Part shown: positions 26,392 to 35,879 of the stretch, piece by piece
Position numbering within the stretch: position 1 is the stretch's first letter
Layout: the number at the start of each line of letters is the position of its first letter
Source: Bdellovibrionales bacterium
GTDB lineage: Bacteria; Bdellovibrionota; Bdellovibrionia; Bdellovibrionales; UBA1609
DNA: 64,000 nt
Reading direction: 5' to 3'
Assembly (NCBI GenBank): GCA_020628165.1
Contig: JAHDFM010000001.1
Location: 93,826-157,825, forward strand
Program-made: the position numbers and the translations under genes
Notes under the pieces: generated by a model
Databases searched by the model: none
Told to the model about the DNA's origin: nothing
Seen by the model: only the letters and a program-made list of their open reading frames with translations

Positions 26392-28122
26392 ATGAAAATT
26401 ATTTTACTTTCAAGTGTCTTTGCTTTGGCCTTGGCTTCCGTTGCAAATGCTGAGTCTGGTTTTAGCTTAAGTTATAAATATGAAGATGGAGCAACAAATC
26501 AAATTATAAAAAACTCGGTTGAAGTTCAGATACCAAGTTTGAGTGAATCGTTCATTGAAGTTCCGAAAATGAAAAAAACTTTAGCTGTTATAAAATTAAC
26601 GGAAGCTATTAGTACTTCACTAATTGATTTTCAAAAAACTTGTGATGATATTAAAGAACAAAATACTCAAAATGATAACGAAGAAAATTCTTCTCAAGAA
26701 AAAAAATCAAACACATCAATCATTCAGCCACCTGTGACAATTCCAACTCCCATTCGTCCAACACCTGGTCCAGGTCAAGACCCTGAATTTACTGATGCAT
26801 GCTTAGCTGAGAAAGTAGCAGTTGCAGACGCGTTAGAAGCTGCAGTTAAAGACTTCGAAAATGAAATACCAAAAATAGAAAATGATTTAATGACTTCATT
26901 CGTTGAAGCAGGGATGAATGCATCAAAAGCTCAAAAAGCGGCTACGGATCTTAAGATGAATGATGCTGTTGAGTTAAATTTAAAGCTTGTTGGTTTAATG
27001 CGTGAAGCGAAACCACAACAAGTTTTTGCAATGTTAGAAATGGCGAGATCATTTTCTCCGAAATTGGCAATCACAACTGGTGGAGCACAAGATGCTCGAA
27101 AATTTAGAGACACGATCAATAATGAAGAAGTCCCTAAGCCGAATGATTTTGTTGCCTACGGTTATATTAATGAATTTGATTTAGCAGTTGAAGTGAACTG
27201 TGATGAAGTTGTTTGTTCGCAACCGAAAGTTGCTTACGATGCCGACGCAAAAAAAATATATGTTCAAGCTGGCCTTGGAACAAATGTGACTGAAGATAAC
27301 TTTGCAAGAAGGCCTTTAAATATGGGCATTTTAATAGATATCAGTGGTTCTATGAGTGCAACTGACAATACTGACAAAACACGTTTAGAGTGGGCAAAAG
27401 AGGCTGTTAGAAGAACTTTAGAAAACTTAGTTGTTGGTCAAGATTTTTTAACAATATCTACATTCACCAATGATGCAAAACAAGTTTGGCCAGCTGAAGG
27501 TGCTGAATTAGCTCCAATCACTCAAGAAGATAAAGAACAAATTAAAGAGATGTTGCGCACTATAGAGACTTCTGGAAGCACCAACTTAAGAGCTGGACTT
27601 ACTTTAAGTTATGACAACTTAAAAGCCGCTCAAAAAACAATGAGAAGTGACAAAGAAAACTACGAGCATAGAGTTGTCATGGTGACGGATGCCAATTTAA
27701 ATTACGGTGATACTGACGAGAGTGGTGCTGTAGTAGAAGTTGATAAGATGTCTAGAACAAGAGGTATCAATACAACTGTGATTGGTGTTGGGTTAAACTT
27801 CTTTCAGGATTTTGTTAATAACATCACAATGGTTCGCGGTGGTAACTACATTTTTGCCCAGAATGGCCAAGATATGGTTGAGTACTTTGATCAATTCGAC
27901 ACCCTTGTCACACCTGCTGCTTATGATTTTGTTGCAGACTTCGAAATTGACGAAACTAAATACAAATTTGTTAAAGCACACGGTGTTCCGGAAGAGATTA
28001 AGGCTGAAGGTGATACTTCCAAGCCAACGGACAATGTTATAGATATTTCAACATTATTTTTTGTCAGAACAAAAACATCTGGTGGTGGTGCACGCGTCTT
28101 AGAGTTTGACGTGATCGATTAA
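26392..28122 (+). CDS. Exported von Willebrand factor A protein
   Basis: The product is 576 residues from ATG 26392, preceded by CAGGAGAG; the frame opens earlier at 26353 without a ribosome site. It has a signal peptide (1-20), a low-complexity Asn/Gln/Ser stretch and a Pro/Thr-rich linker (about 105-128). A mid region of helices leads to a VWA domain from about residue 308. The metal-ion site is complete: DISGS near 315, a Thr in GSTN near 395 and Asp in VTDAN near 431. Divalent-metal-dependent protein binding in the periplasm or outside the cell is expected. It has its own terminator. Confidence 0.82.
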   Translation: MKIILLSSVFALALASVANAESGFSLSYKYEDGATNQIIKNSVEVQIPSLSESFIEVPKMKKTLAVIKLTEAISTSLIDFQKTCDDIKEQNTQNDNEENSSQEKKSNTSIIQPPVTIPTPIRPTPGPGQDPEFTDACLAEKVAVADALEAAVKDFENEIPKIENDLMTSFVEAGMNASKAQKAATDLKMNDAVELNLKLVGLMREAKPQQVFAMLEMARSFSPKLAITTGGAQDARKFRDTINNEEVPKPNDFVAYGYINEFDLAVEVNCDEVVCSQPKVAYDADAKKIYVQAGLGTNVTEDNFARRPLNMGILIDISGSMSATDNTDKTRLEWAKEAVRRTLENLVVGQDFLTISTFTNDAKQVWPAEGAELAPITQEDKEQIKEMLRTIETSGSTNLRAGLTLSYDNLKAAQKTMRSDKENYEHRVVMVTDANLNYGDTDESGAVVEVDKMSRTRGINTTVIGVGLNFFQDFVNNITMVRGGNYIFAQNGQDMVEYFDQFDTLVTPAAYDFVADFEIDETKYKFVKAHGVPEEIKAEGDTSKPTDNVIDISTLFFVRTKTSGGGARVLEFDVID

Positions 28123-28147
28123 AATTTAAGTACATTAAAAAAAACTA

Positions 28148-28178
28148 AAAAGCAGGCCTTTAGGCTTGCTTTTTTTTG
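28148..28178 (+). terminator. Rho-independent terminator of the VWA gene
   Basis: AAGCAGGCC and GGCTTGCTT (one G-U pair) with a four-base loop, followed by eight T. Confidence 0.85.
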
Positions 28179-28186
28179 TAAAGGCA

Positions 28187-28232
28187 CCTGATTCCCTTTG
28201 GTTGTGAACATACACAACCAAAGGGAATTAGG
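28187..28232. repeat. Long near-perfect inverted repeat between VWA and LamG genes
   Basis: Two 20-base arms (28187-28206 and 28213-28232) pair completely apart from one position that would be G-U in RNA. The loop is six bases. No T-run follows on the plus strand. Its size and symmetry exceed the ordinary terminator directly upstream. Confidence 0.7.
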
Positions 28233-28266
28233 CATCTTATGGCAGTCTCATACTGAAGCGTTTAGT

Positions 28267-31200
28267 ATGAAATTTAAGAATAATTATAATTATTTAGCTA
28301 AAAATACCGATAAATTATCAATGTGTTTTTTGTTTTTTAAAGATTTAACTAAAGTTATAACTAACACTGTAGCTGTTGCAATTTTACTTTTTGCAACTTC
28401 TTGTAGTTACGAAAAAACAGAACTCACACTTGGATCTGCCTTTGATAGGACCTGGGATTTTAACTCTGGAAGTAATTATGAATTTGATGAGAACTTGGTT
28501 CAGTTTCAAAATGGCAAGGTGGTTTTAAAGGCATTAGATTTAGAAGATACAGCCAATGAATTAAGTCAAAATGCTTACTTTGAGACCCAATCGAGCGCTG
28601 AAAGTGTAACTATAGCAGTTCAGCCAAAATTAAACTCATCACATGTTAATTCGATATTACCAAACCAGTTGAACGATTTAGTAGCTTATTGGCGATTTGA
28701 TGGAAATTTTAGTGATGTATCAAATTCGTCAATAGTTCATAATGGTTCTGCAATTGGTGATACTCACATATCTATTGAATCGAATATCGGTTCAGGTTCA
28801 ATTTCATTTGATGGAACTGCCGACTTTATGAGAACTGAGGCTGCAGTGTTGCCAACAGTTGACCCACTACAACCGGTAAGTGTTTGTTTTTGGATTAAAA
28901 CTACAGGTAGTAACGGTGGTATTGTCACTCAATATGATTATTCAGCAAGTAGTAATAATTTACGTTTTGGTCTTCGCTTTCAATCGGGTGTCTTCTCTTA
29001 TTGGAAAGATGGTGTTTACTTAGCTAGTTCAACAGCACTGATTAATTCTGGAAACTGGGAGCATGTTTGTACAACGAAAGCGTCTGATGGTGCATTAAAT
29101 ATTTATATCAATGGTATACTTGATGGGACGGGTTCTGATTTAAATTCTTTTCAAGATGTCCCATTGAAAGTTGGAGCTTTCGATACAACCGTTGTAGTTA
29201 TGAATGGGCAGGTAGATGAACTAGCTATTTGGCATAATGAACTATCACATGAAGATGTTAGAAGTTTATATACTTTTCAAGCCACAAACTTTAATGAATT
29301 GTCTCCAAGCTGGATATCGGACTGGAGTGACCTCATCGGTTACTGGAAGATGGACGGCAATTGGTTAGATTCTTCTGGTAGTGGAAATCATGGAACTCTC
29401 TTAAATACTCCAGAGTTTGATAGTGCTGTCGTTAAAATTGGCTCTAATGCAGGGGGCTTTATAACAGGCGATCAAGATGCCGTGAATGTTGATTTACTCA
29501 ATAATGATGTCAACGCACAAACAGGAGCCATCACAGCATGGGTCAATCGCAGTTCGGTGAATCAAACAGGTTGCATTTTATGTATACATAGTAATTCAAC
29601 AAATTATATCAGACTTGTTTTTACTGATGATAGTGGCGATGAGCTACGTGCCGTTTACTATGCAAATCCAACTTGGAGATCCGCTAGATTTAATGCAGAT
29701 ATTATGGGAGCTAATAAATGGCACTTTATTGCCATGACTTGGGATATTCCTGCTGGTGAATTGACGGTCTATTTAGATGGTCAGTTAATGAGTTTGGAAA
29801 CTGGAGTATCAACTGCAATTGCAAGTTCTTTTACGACATCAAGAATTGGACGAAGTGGAATTGATACTCATCACTATAATGGAAAGGTTGATGATCTTGG
29901 AGTTTGGAGTGATAGTTTATCATCACAAGAAATAAGCTTAATTTACAACCGCCAAAAACAAAAGTACGCCAGTCACTACGATTCAGAAGTTATGGATTTA
30001 GGAAGTGCAACCTCTACATGGCCAGATCTCAAGTGGGTTACTAACTTACCTTTTGGTAAAGAGCTTGTTGGAGATTTTGATAATGATGGTAACCCCGATA
30101 ACGATAGTTCATTAAACTACGTCAGCTTAAGTGGTGACTTGAGTGAAGGCTTAGTTGGTTATTGGTCGCTCAATGAGAAAGTGGCAGGAACTGCACCTGG
30201 AGCAACAGACTTTAAAGATATAAGTGGTGCGGGCAACCACTTAACAGCTGGTGGTTCACTAGTTTATGGTGAGAAAGGTATTTTATCAGCCTCGTTTTCA
30301 ACAAACGCTTCTAGCAGTGGACATGCACAGGTCAACAATGGGATTAATAATACGAGCGAATCTTTCACCGTAGCTTCTTGGGTTTTGATAAGAGATATAA
30401 ATTTGTCAGCAGGAAATAGAACTGCAGTTTCGCAACAAGGCAGTGCATACCCTGCATATTTTGTTGGAATGGATGGTGTTTCTAAGCGGCCTCGTTTATC
30501 AATTTGTGATTCTGACTCTCCAGCGATTTCCTGCTCATTTGCCTACGGTCCAGACCCTTTTGAAAACAACAGGTGGTATTTCTTAGTCGGTACTTACAAC
30601 TCAATCACTCAGCAAATACAATTTTACGTTGACGGAGTGTCAGGTGGCGAACAAAGTGGTCGCGCCGTTTTTAATGCCACAAACAAATTTGAAATTGGTC
30701 GAAGTTTATGGAACTCAACAATAACCGATAGGTGGCCAGGTTCTATAGATGAGGTCGCTGTTTGGGACCGGGTCCTTACAAGTGACGAAGTTCAACAACT
30801 TTATCGCCGTGGCGCCAATCGAATAAAACTACAAGTGAAAAGCTGTATCGATCCATCTTGTAACTGCAAAAGTTACAACGTTGCTCCAGCAGGAAGCGAA
30901 GCTGACTGTGACGGAGATGGAACACCCAATGCTTCTGATAACGAAGACCTTCACAAAGCTGAATTCATTGGCCCAGGTGGTGATGGCAGAACTTACTACA
31001 GTGAGCTGTACAACCGAACACCTGCAGACATCACATTCAATTGCGCGTTAAACACTACCGACAGCAATCCTGGTGTTTGTGTTCCCGATGAGATTACTAG
31101 AGCCGGAAGTTCAAAACCCTCAGGCCCTGAGTTTTTTAACATCGATTACACTCAATTTGTAACACCAACAACAAACAGATACGCCCAGTACCGAGTTTAT

Positions 31201-31608
31201 ATGGAAGCCGATGAGAACACAGCTTGCGCAGGTGAACCTTGCTTACCAGAACTTACATCCGTCAGTCTCAACCCAGCAAACACAGTTAAGTACGCCAGCG
31301 AATATGTCGAAGTGAACCCAAAATCTGCAATTAGTTTTACAAGCATTCAAGATGCAAGTATCAAAGCAGATACCTGTGCAAGCTTTAGGCTACATAGAAA
31401 TCCGAACACCTATTACCACGATGGAACATCATGGGTATTAGTGGGCGATGAGTCTCACAGAAACATAGCCTCAGAAGTCATAACCAATATTAAACAATTT
31501 GCCACCCAGTTTGGAGCGGGTGAATTAGAAGTGATCGGTTATCTTAAATCAGACCCAACTCAAACCAACCAATGCTCCATCGATGAAATCGATATTAACT
31601 ACAACTAA
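28267..31608 (+). CDS. Large lipoprotein with three LamG-like domains
   Basis: About 1113 residues from ATG 28267; ATG 28321 is an alternative. The frame continues up to 28198, but that start lies inside the hairpin. A hydrophobic segment ends in LFATSC, a relaxed lipobox. Three concanavalin A/LamG-like domains follow, opening with VAYWRFDG, IGYWKMDG and VGYWSLNE (about 138-335, 352-564, 626-848). DFDNDGNPDND and DCDGDGTPNASD resemble calcium-binding thrombospondin type 3 loops. The last 200 residues are Cys-containing and unassigned. Surface carbohydrate or protein binding is inferred. Confidence 0.75.
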   Translation: MKFKNNYNYLAKNTDKLSMCFLFFKDLTKVITNTVAVAILLFATSCSYEKTELTLGSAFDRTWDFNSGSNYEFDENLVQFQNGKVVLKALDLEDTANELSQNAYFETQSSAESVTIAVQPKLNSSHVNSILPNQLNDLVAYWRFDGNFSDVSNSSIVHNGSAIGDTHISIESNIGSGSISFDGTADFMRTEAAVLPTVDPLQPVSVCFWIKTTGSNGGIVTQYDYSASSNNLRFGLRFQSGVFSYWKDGVYLASSTALINSGNWEHVCTTKASDGALNIYINGILDGTGSDLNSFQDVPLKVGAFDTTVVVMNGQVDELAIWHNELSHEDVRSLYTFQATNFNELSPSWISDWSDLIGYWKMDGNWLDSSGSGNHGTLLNTPEFDSAVVKIGSNAGGFITGDQDAVNVDLLNNDVNAQTGAITAWVNRSSVNQTGCILCIHSNSTNYIRLVFTDDSGDELRAVYYANPTWRSARFNADIMGANKWHFIAMTWDIPAGELTVYLDGQLMSLETGVSTAIASSFTTSRIGRSGIDTHHYNGKVDDLGVWSDSLSSQEISLIYNRQKQKYASHYDSEVMDLGSATSTWPDLKWVTNLPFGKELVGDFDNDGNPDNDSSLNYVSLSGDLSEGLVGYWSLNEKVAGTAPGATDFKDISGAGNHLTAGGSLVYGEKGILSASFSTNASSSGHAQVNNGINNTSESFTVASWVLIRDINLSAGNRTAVSQQGSAYPAYFVGMDGVSKRPRLSICDSDSPAISCSFAYGPDPFENNRWYFLVGTYNSITQQIQFYVDGVSGGEQSGRAVFNATNKFEIGRSLWNSTITDRWPGSIDEVAVWDRVLTSDEVQQLYRRGANRIKLQVKSCIDPSCNCKSYNVAPAGSEADCDGDGTPNASDNEDLHKAEFIGPGGDGRTYYSELYNRTPADITFNCALNTTDSNPGVCVPDEITRAGSSKPSGPEFFNIDYTQFVTPTTNRYAQYRVYMEADENTACAGEPCLPELTSVSLNPANTVKYASEYVEVNPKSAISFTSIQDASIKADTCASFRLHRNPNTYYHDGTSWVLVGDESHRNIASEVITNIKQFATQFGAGELEVIGYLKSDPTQTNQCSIDEIDINYN

Positions 31609-31617
31609 AGGTGTCTT

Positions 31618-32112
31618 TTAGCGGGCGCTTTCTTTTATGAATCTTGAGAAGTAGTAGCGGACCATATTGTTCATTTTGATTTCTTGCCCTTGGTACTTCC
31701 AAGTGAGTTCGCCAAATGGGCCAGTGGTTGCAATAATGAGGGCTTCATTTGGGTCCGTCTTGTCTTCTTCGGTGAATTGAGGCACAAGAGCGCCGATGTT
31801 GTGAAAGCGAATTGAGATGGTGCCAGGCTCTTTCATGGAAAAGATCAGCTTGTAGCCATTACGAAAAAGCATAAAGTCAGCTTCTTTGCCAGAAATGCCG
31901 TAAATCTTGACCGAACCTTCTAAGTTGCTGCGCAGTTGATTAAATGCTGCTGATATTTCAATAAAATTTGTTTTGAGTTCTGTTAAAAATTCTGTGCTTT
32001 CGCTTTTTAAATCTGTTGAAAAACCGATGTCTGTGGAAAAATCGATCACTCCATCTTCTTCCATTTTTTGCTCAGAAAGAACCAAGTCTCTAATCCAATT
32101 TAATTTTTCCAT
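31618..32112 (-). CDS. Unknown cytosolic protein
   Basis: The 164-residue product has no signal peptide, no membrane segment and no Cys. The N-terminal half is acidic and helical. The C-terminal half is beta-rich (ISIRFHNIGALVPQF, ALIIATTGPFGELTWKYQG). AAGGAAGG lies close to the ATG. It is convergent with the LamG lipoprotein, nine bases apart, and divergent from pal. No family recognised. Confidence 0.65.
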   Translation of the reverse strand: MEKLNWIRDLVLSEQKMEEDGVIDFSTDIGFSTDLKSESTEFLTELKTNFIEISAAFNQLRSNLEGSVKIYGISGKEADFMLFRNGYKLIFSMKEPGTISIRFHNIGALVPQFTEEDKTDPNEALIIATTGPFGELTWKYQGQEIKMNNMVRYYFSRFIKESAR

Positions 32113-32413
32113 ATCCTTCCTTTTAGGCCCAGGCAGCTTGATACGAGGGTTTTACTCTTATGAAGACAACACAGGTCCCTGCAACGGTGAAATTATATTT
32201 AAAAATAGATTGCCACGAAATTACACTTTGCTGACATAGTTGCACCACATCATTATTTATGATGAGATGTTATTAGATAAAAGTCAAGGTGACTCACAGT
32301 TGACAAAAAAGCTTGTTATTTTAAAATGTTAATACTCTTTTGCGGTTCCATTTGGAGGCCCAATTGAGAAAATAACGAGTGGTTCAGGATTCAACCCATC
32401 AAGGAGTGATTGT
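32113..32413. other. Intergenic region between the 164-residue gene and pal
   Basis: Holds the pal promoter at 32300-32327 and GGAGTG before the pal start. A frame at 31973-32239 crosses it in antisense to the upstream gene and is not supported. I see nothing else. Confidence 0.5.
32300..32327 (+). promoter_or_regulatory. Sigma70-type promoter of the pal operon
   Basis: TTGACA, 16 bases, TAAAAT; the transcript would begin near 32334, about 80 bases before pal. Confidence 0.55.
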
Positions 32414-32965
32414 ATGTTTGCAAATAATTTTAAAGCTTTAGTAACTGGTCTTTGTGTTGTCGGTTTATTAGGTTTATCAGCCTGTTCAAGTAAAGACAAA
32501 ATACCTGATATTAACTCTGGTGATAACGGTCAAATCACTGGTCTTGATGGCAACCCTGTGCCGGGCATCGATACTGGAGATAATTCACTCAGCTCTGCCT
32601 TTGATCAAGGAGGTAGCGACACTGGAAATATCTCAGGTCTTAACACAATCTTTTTTGATTATGACTCATCAAAGTTAACTGAAACAAATAAACAGTTGCT
32701 AACCTCCAATGCCGAGTGGTTAAAAGCTAATCCTGGCTTAACTCTCCTCATTGAAGGGCATTGTGACCAAAGAGGATCTACTGAATACAACTTAGCTTTG
32801 GGTGAAAGACGCGCACAAACTGTTAAAAATTATCTGATCAGCATTGGTGTGGATCCCAACAGTTTAACAATCATTAGTTACGGCAAAGAAAGACCACTTG
32901 ATCTTACGGGCGCAGACACATCGTTCAGTCGCAATCGCCGTGCTAACTTTGTACCAGTGAGATAA
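32414..32965 (+). CDS. pal: Peptidoglycan-associated lipoprotein
   Basis: The 183-residue product has a lipoprotein signal ending in LSAC, a Gly/Asp-rich linker and a C-terminal OmpA-like domain. The domain holds IFFDYDSSKL, EGHCDQRGSTEYNLALGERRA and ISYGKERP. Pal links the outer membrane to peptidoglycan and works with Tol proteins; tolQRAB are not in this window. It overlaps the next lipoprotein gene by one base. Confidence 0.93.
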   Translation: MFANNFKALVTGLCVVGLLGLSACSSKDKIPDINSGDNGQITGLDGNPVPGIDTGDNSLSSAFDQGGSDTGNISGLNTIFFDYDSSKLTETNKQLLTSNAEWLKANPGLTLLIEGHCDQRGSTEYNLALGERRAQTVKNYLISIGVDPNSLTIISYGKERPLDLTGADTSFSRNRRANFVPVR

Positions 32966-33270
32966 TGTTAAAGTTCGTTGTTCTGGTTTTTGTTATTAAT
33001 CTAGTAGCTTGTGCTGGTCCAAAACCATTGCAGGATTATTCATTATCTAAATCGGCTCTTGATTACGCAAGAAAAGCAGGAGCTGAAAGTTTAGCGAGTG
33101 GCTGGTATTACAAAGCAGACACTACATTTAAACAAGCTGAAAGTGCCTACAAAAATAATGAAAACTTAAAAGCTAAAGAGCTTTTTATCAAAGCAAGAAA
33201 ATTCGCTGAAAGAGCTGAGAACAGCTCTAGAGTGCAAAAATTTAAATCAGGAGACGGACCCGTTGATTAA
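32965..33270 (+). CDS. DUF4398-like small lipoprotein
   Basis: The 101-residue product has a lipobox-like LVAC after a short hydrophobic stretch. It then has a helical, Ala/Lys-rich body with YYKADTTFKQAESAYKNNE and AKELFIKARKFAERAE, typical of DUF4398. It lies between pal and cpoB/ybgF, overlapping both, so it belongs to the same envelope operon. Function unknown; probably assists outer-membrane or peptidoglycan linkage. Confidence 0.75.
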   Translation: MLKFVVLVFVINLVACAGPKPLQDYSLSKSALDYARKAGAESLASGWYYKADTTFKQAESAYKNNENLKAKELFIKARKFAERAENSSRVQKFKSGDGPVD

Positions 33271-33982
33271 ATTAATAATGACCATCACTTCCATTTTATT
33301 ATTAACTTCTTGCCTTCGCACTCGCGGGGACATTGGTGGTTACGAGCGACCAGGTGACTACAAACCAGCACAGCAAACTGCTAAAAACCAAGGTTATCAA
33401 GCTAATCCAAACTTCGTGCCTCCTCAGCAACAAAAAGTTGTTACAACATCAAGCACCGCAAGTAATCAGCCAATCACAAATATCAACAATAAAGATTTGG
33501 CGCGATTGCAAATCAGCTTACAAGAAATCAATGACCAAATTAGAGTGTTAAACGGTCGCATTGAGGTGCTAGAGAAAAAAGTGAGCGACGGTCAAGCACA
33601 AGCAAACGCCATCAATATAGATAGTAAATTAAAAAACTACGAACAGGCTTTAGCAAACTTAGAGGCGCAAGTGCAGACCCTTAAAGGGGGAGTAGCTAAT
33701 GTATCGACGGTCGCTAAGCCAGCAGTGCAGTTGAACGCTTTTGGCCGCGGCGAAAAAGCCTTCCGTGAAAAAAACTGGCAAAAAGCCATCTCTGAGTACC
33801 AGCTTTACCGAGAGCAATATCCAAAAGGTAAAGATTACTCAGAAGCTACTTATAAAATAGGTGTTTGTTTTCAAGAGCTTAATATGAAAAGCGAAGCCAG
33901 AGCCTTTTATCAAGAGGCCGTCAGTAAATACCCAAGCTCAAAAGCCGGCAAAAAAGCCAAATTTCGCTTGAAACAGCTATAA
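33263..33982 (+). CDS. cpoB: Tol-Pal cell division coordinator (YbgF/CpoB-like)
   Basis: The 239-residue product starts at TTG and has a lipoprotein-type leader (ILLLTSC), unlike the soluble E. coli protein. A coiled coil (about 65-145) is followed by a TPR region (ARGEKAFREKNWQKAISEYQLYREQYPKGKDYSEATYKIGVCFQEL, spanning about 160-205). CpoB/YbgF coordinates Tol-Pal with peptidoglycan synthesis at division. Membrane anchoring of this copy is the main difference. Confidence 0.85.
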   Translation: MIKLIMTITSILLLTSCLRTRGDIGGYERPGDYKPAQQTAKNQGYQANPNFVPPQQQKVVTTSSTASNQPITNINNKDLARLQISLQEINDQIRVLNGRIEVLEKKVSDGQAQANAINIDSKLKNYEQALANLEAQVQTLKGGVANVSTVAKPAVQLNAFGRGEKAFREKNWQKAISEYQLYREQYPKGKDYSEATYKIGVCFQELNMKSEARAFYQEAVSKYPSSKAGKKAKFRLKQL

Positions 33983-34005
33983 GATTAAGCCATATATGGT
34001 TGCTA

Positions 34006-35055
34006 ATGTCTTATGAAAAAGTGATCTCTATAGAAACCAGTTGTGATGACACATCCATAGCGATTGTGGGTCATGATGGCTATGTTTTCGGTCAAGTCAG
34101 TGCCAATCAAGATTTAGCTCACCAACCTTTTGGTGGCGTTGTGCCTGAAATCGCCGGGCGCAATCACAGTATAAAAATTTTACCCCTTATTGAAGCATGT
34201 CTCGAAAAAACAAACTTATCTTGGGACGACATCGACGGCATTGCTGTCACCAATCGCCCTGGGCTTATGGGCTCACTGCTGGTTGGAGTTGTTACAGCTA
34301 AGACTCTGTCATTAACCAAAGAAAAACCATATATCGGTGTTAATCATTTAGAGGGGCATCTGATGGCTCCATTCTTAAAAGATGATAAGTTCCAAGCTCC
34401 AGAGGATTTTTCGTATCCATTTATCGGGCTTGCTGTGAGTGGTGGACACTCACAAATTTATTTAGTTGAAGAGTTTGGTTCTTACAAAGTTTTAGGGCAA
34501 ACCATCGACGATGCCGCCGGTGAAGCTTTTGATAAGTTTGCTAAAATGGTGGGTTTAGGCTTCCCGGGTGGAGCTAAAGTCGACAAGCACGCCAAAGAAG
34601 GGCGCGTAGATGCTTTCTCGTACCCGCGTCCAATGATTCATGAAAAAAATATGAATATGAGCTTTTCGGGCCTCAAAGCGGCTGCAAAACGACAGCTTGA
34701 AAAGATGTCAGACAAAGAAATTCAAACTCAGTTGAATGACCTGTGCGCCAGTTACCAACAAGCAATCATTGATGTGTTAATTTCTAAACTCAACCGTGCC
34801 TATCAAGAGCATTCGAGCATTAAGAGCATCGTACTAACAGGTGGTGTGAGTGCCAACTCAGCATTGCGCTTTCAAGCAGGAGAATGGGCCGAAAAAAACG
34901 GTTTAACCTTGGCCGTGCCACCGCTTAGGTACTGCACAGACAACGCTGCTATGATAGGCTACGCCGGTATCCAGCGCCTGAACCGTGGAGAAAAGTCTGA
35001 GCAAACCCTAGCTCCAAGCCCAAAAGTATATCCTGGTGACTTCATTGTCAGATAA
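34006..35055 (+). CDS. tsaD: tRNA threonylcarbamoyladenosine synthase subunit
   Basis: About 349 residues from ATG 34006; the frame opens at TTG 34000. It has the Kae1/TsaD fold motifs: ISIETSCDDTSIAI, the HLEGH metal site, GLAVSGGHSQIYLV, DDAAGEAFDK and the late LTGGVSANSALR. TsaD transfers threonylcarbamoyl to A37 of ANN-decoding tRNAs with TsaB and TsaE, which lie elsewhere. It overlaps rsmA by about 20 bases. Confidence 0.95.
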   Translation: MSYEKVISIETSCDDTSIAIVGHDGYVFGQVSANQDLAHQPFGGVVPEIAGRNHSIKILPLIEACLEKTNLSWDDIDGIAVTNRPGLMGSLLVGVVTAKTLSLTKEKPYIGVNHLEGHLMAPFLKDDKFQAPEDFSYPFIGLAVSGGHSQIYLVEEFGSYKVLGQTIDDAAGEAFDKFAKMVGLGFPGGAKVDKHAKEGRVDAFSYPRPMIHEKNMNMSFSGLKAAAKRQLEKMSDKEIQTQLNDLCASYQQAIIDVLISKLNRAYQEHSSIKSIVLTGGVSANSALRFQAGEWAEKNGLTLAVPPLRYCTDNAAMIGYAGIQRLNRGEKSEQTLAPSPKVYPGDFIVR

Positions 35056-35866
35056 AGGGGAGTTAGCGCGCATCAAAGAGCTTATGCAAGAACTTGGTGT
35101 GTCTCCCAATAAAAAACTAGGTCAAAATTTTTTAATCAATGAAGCTGTCATTCAAAAAATAATCACAGCAACAGACATTGTTAATAAACATGTCGTTGAA
35201 ATCGGTCCGGGCCTTGGTGCTTTGACCTTAAGAATAAAAGAACAAACTGACCACCTTCATTTGGTGGAGTATGATTCCGGCTTGTATCAATACTGGCAAG
35301 ATAAGGGTTTTAGTATAGAGCACATCGATGCTCTCAAAAAAAAATGGAGTGATGTCGACTCTAATTTTCAAACACTCATTAGCAATTTACCCTATGACAT
35401 CTCTTCGTCCATTGTGATTCATTTATCTACGTTTACAAGCCCCATTCAAAACATGGTGTTGATGTTTCAAAAAGAAGTGGCCCAAAGAATCACTGCGGGT
35501 ATCAATCTTAAAAATTATGGGCTGTTATCTGTCATTGCTCAAAACACTTGGGATGTAAAAAAAATCGCTGACTTAAGACCACGAGATTTTTACCCGGCTC
35601 CAAAAGTAGAAAGCCGTGTCCTCTTATTTGAAAAAAAACCAGAAGCTCAGTTTGATGCCAAGTTTTTAAGTTTTGTGAAGCACTGTTTTCTAAACCGCCG
35701 TAAGATGGTGATTAAAAATTTAAAGTCTTACGGGAAGTCATTAAATATCACTGAAAACACCATAGAAGAGCAGATGCTTGCATTGGGTGTTGATTTAAAA
35801 AGCCGTGCTGAAAACATCACTCCTGAAAAATACCTTGAGTTATTCACAAAACTCAAACATAAGTAA
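35036..35866 (+). CDS. rsmA: 16S rRNA (adenine(1518/1519)-N6)-dimethyltransferase
   Basis: The 276-residue product starts at GTG, inside the tsaD 3' end; TTG 35045 is an alternative. Motifs are KKLGQNFLIN, VEIGPGLGALTLRI (SAM binding) and the catalytic NLPYDIS. RsmA/KsgA dimethylates two adjacent adenines late in 30S assembly. The gene runs into smpB after a short gap, making tsaD-rsmA-smpB a translation operon. Confidence 0.93.
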   Translation: MTSLSDKGELARIKELMQELGVSPNKKLGQNFLINEAVIQKIITATDIVNKHVVEIGPGLGALTLRIKEQTDHLHLVEYDSGLYQYWQDKGFSIEHIDALKKKWSDVDSNFQTLISNLPYDISSSIVIHLSTFTSPIQNMVLMFQKEVAQRITAGINLKNYGLLSVIAQNTWDVKKIADLRPRDFYPAPKVESRVLLFEKKPEAQFDAKFLSFVKHCFLNRRKMVIKNLKSYGKSLNITENTIEEQMLALGVDLKSRAENITPEKYLELFTKLKHK

Positions 35867-35879
35867 GAGAAGGTATTTT

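Noticed and set aside
28198-28266. Earlier start of the LamG lipoprotein at 28198
   Set aside because: It lies inside the 20-bp inverted repeat and has no ribosome site; ATG 28267 or 28321 fits the lipoprotein leader better.
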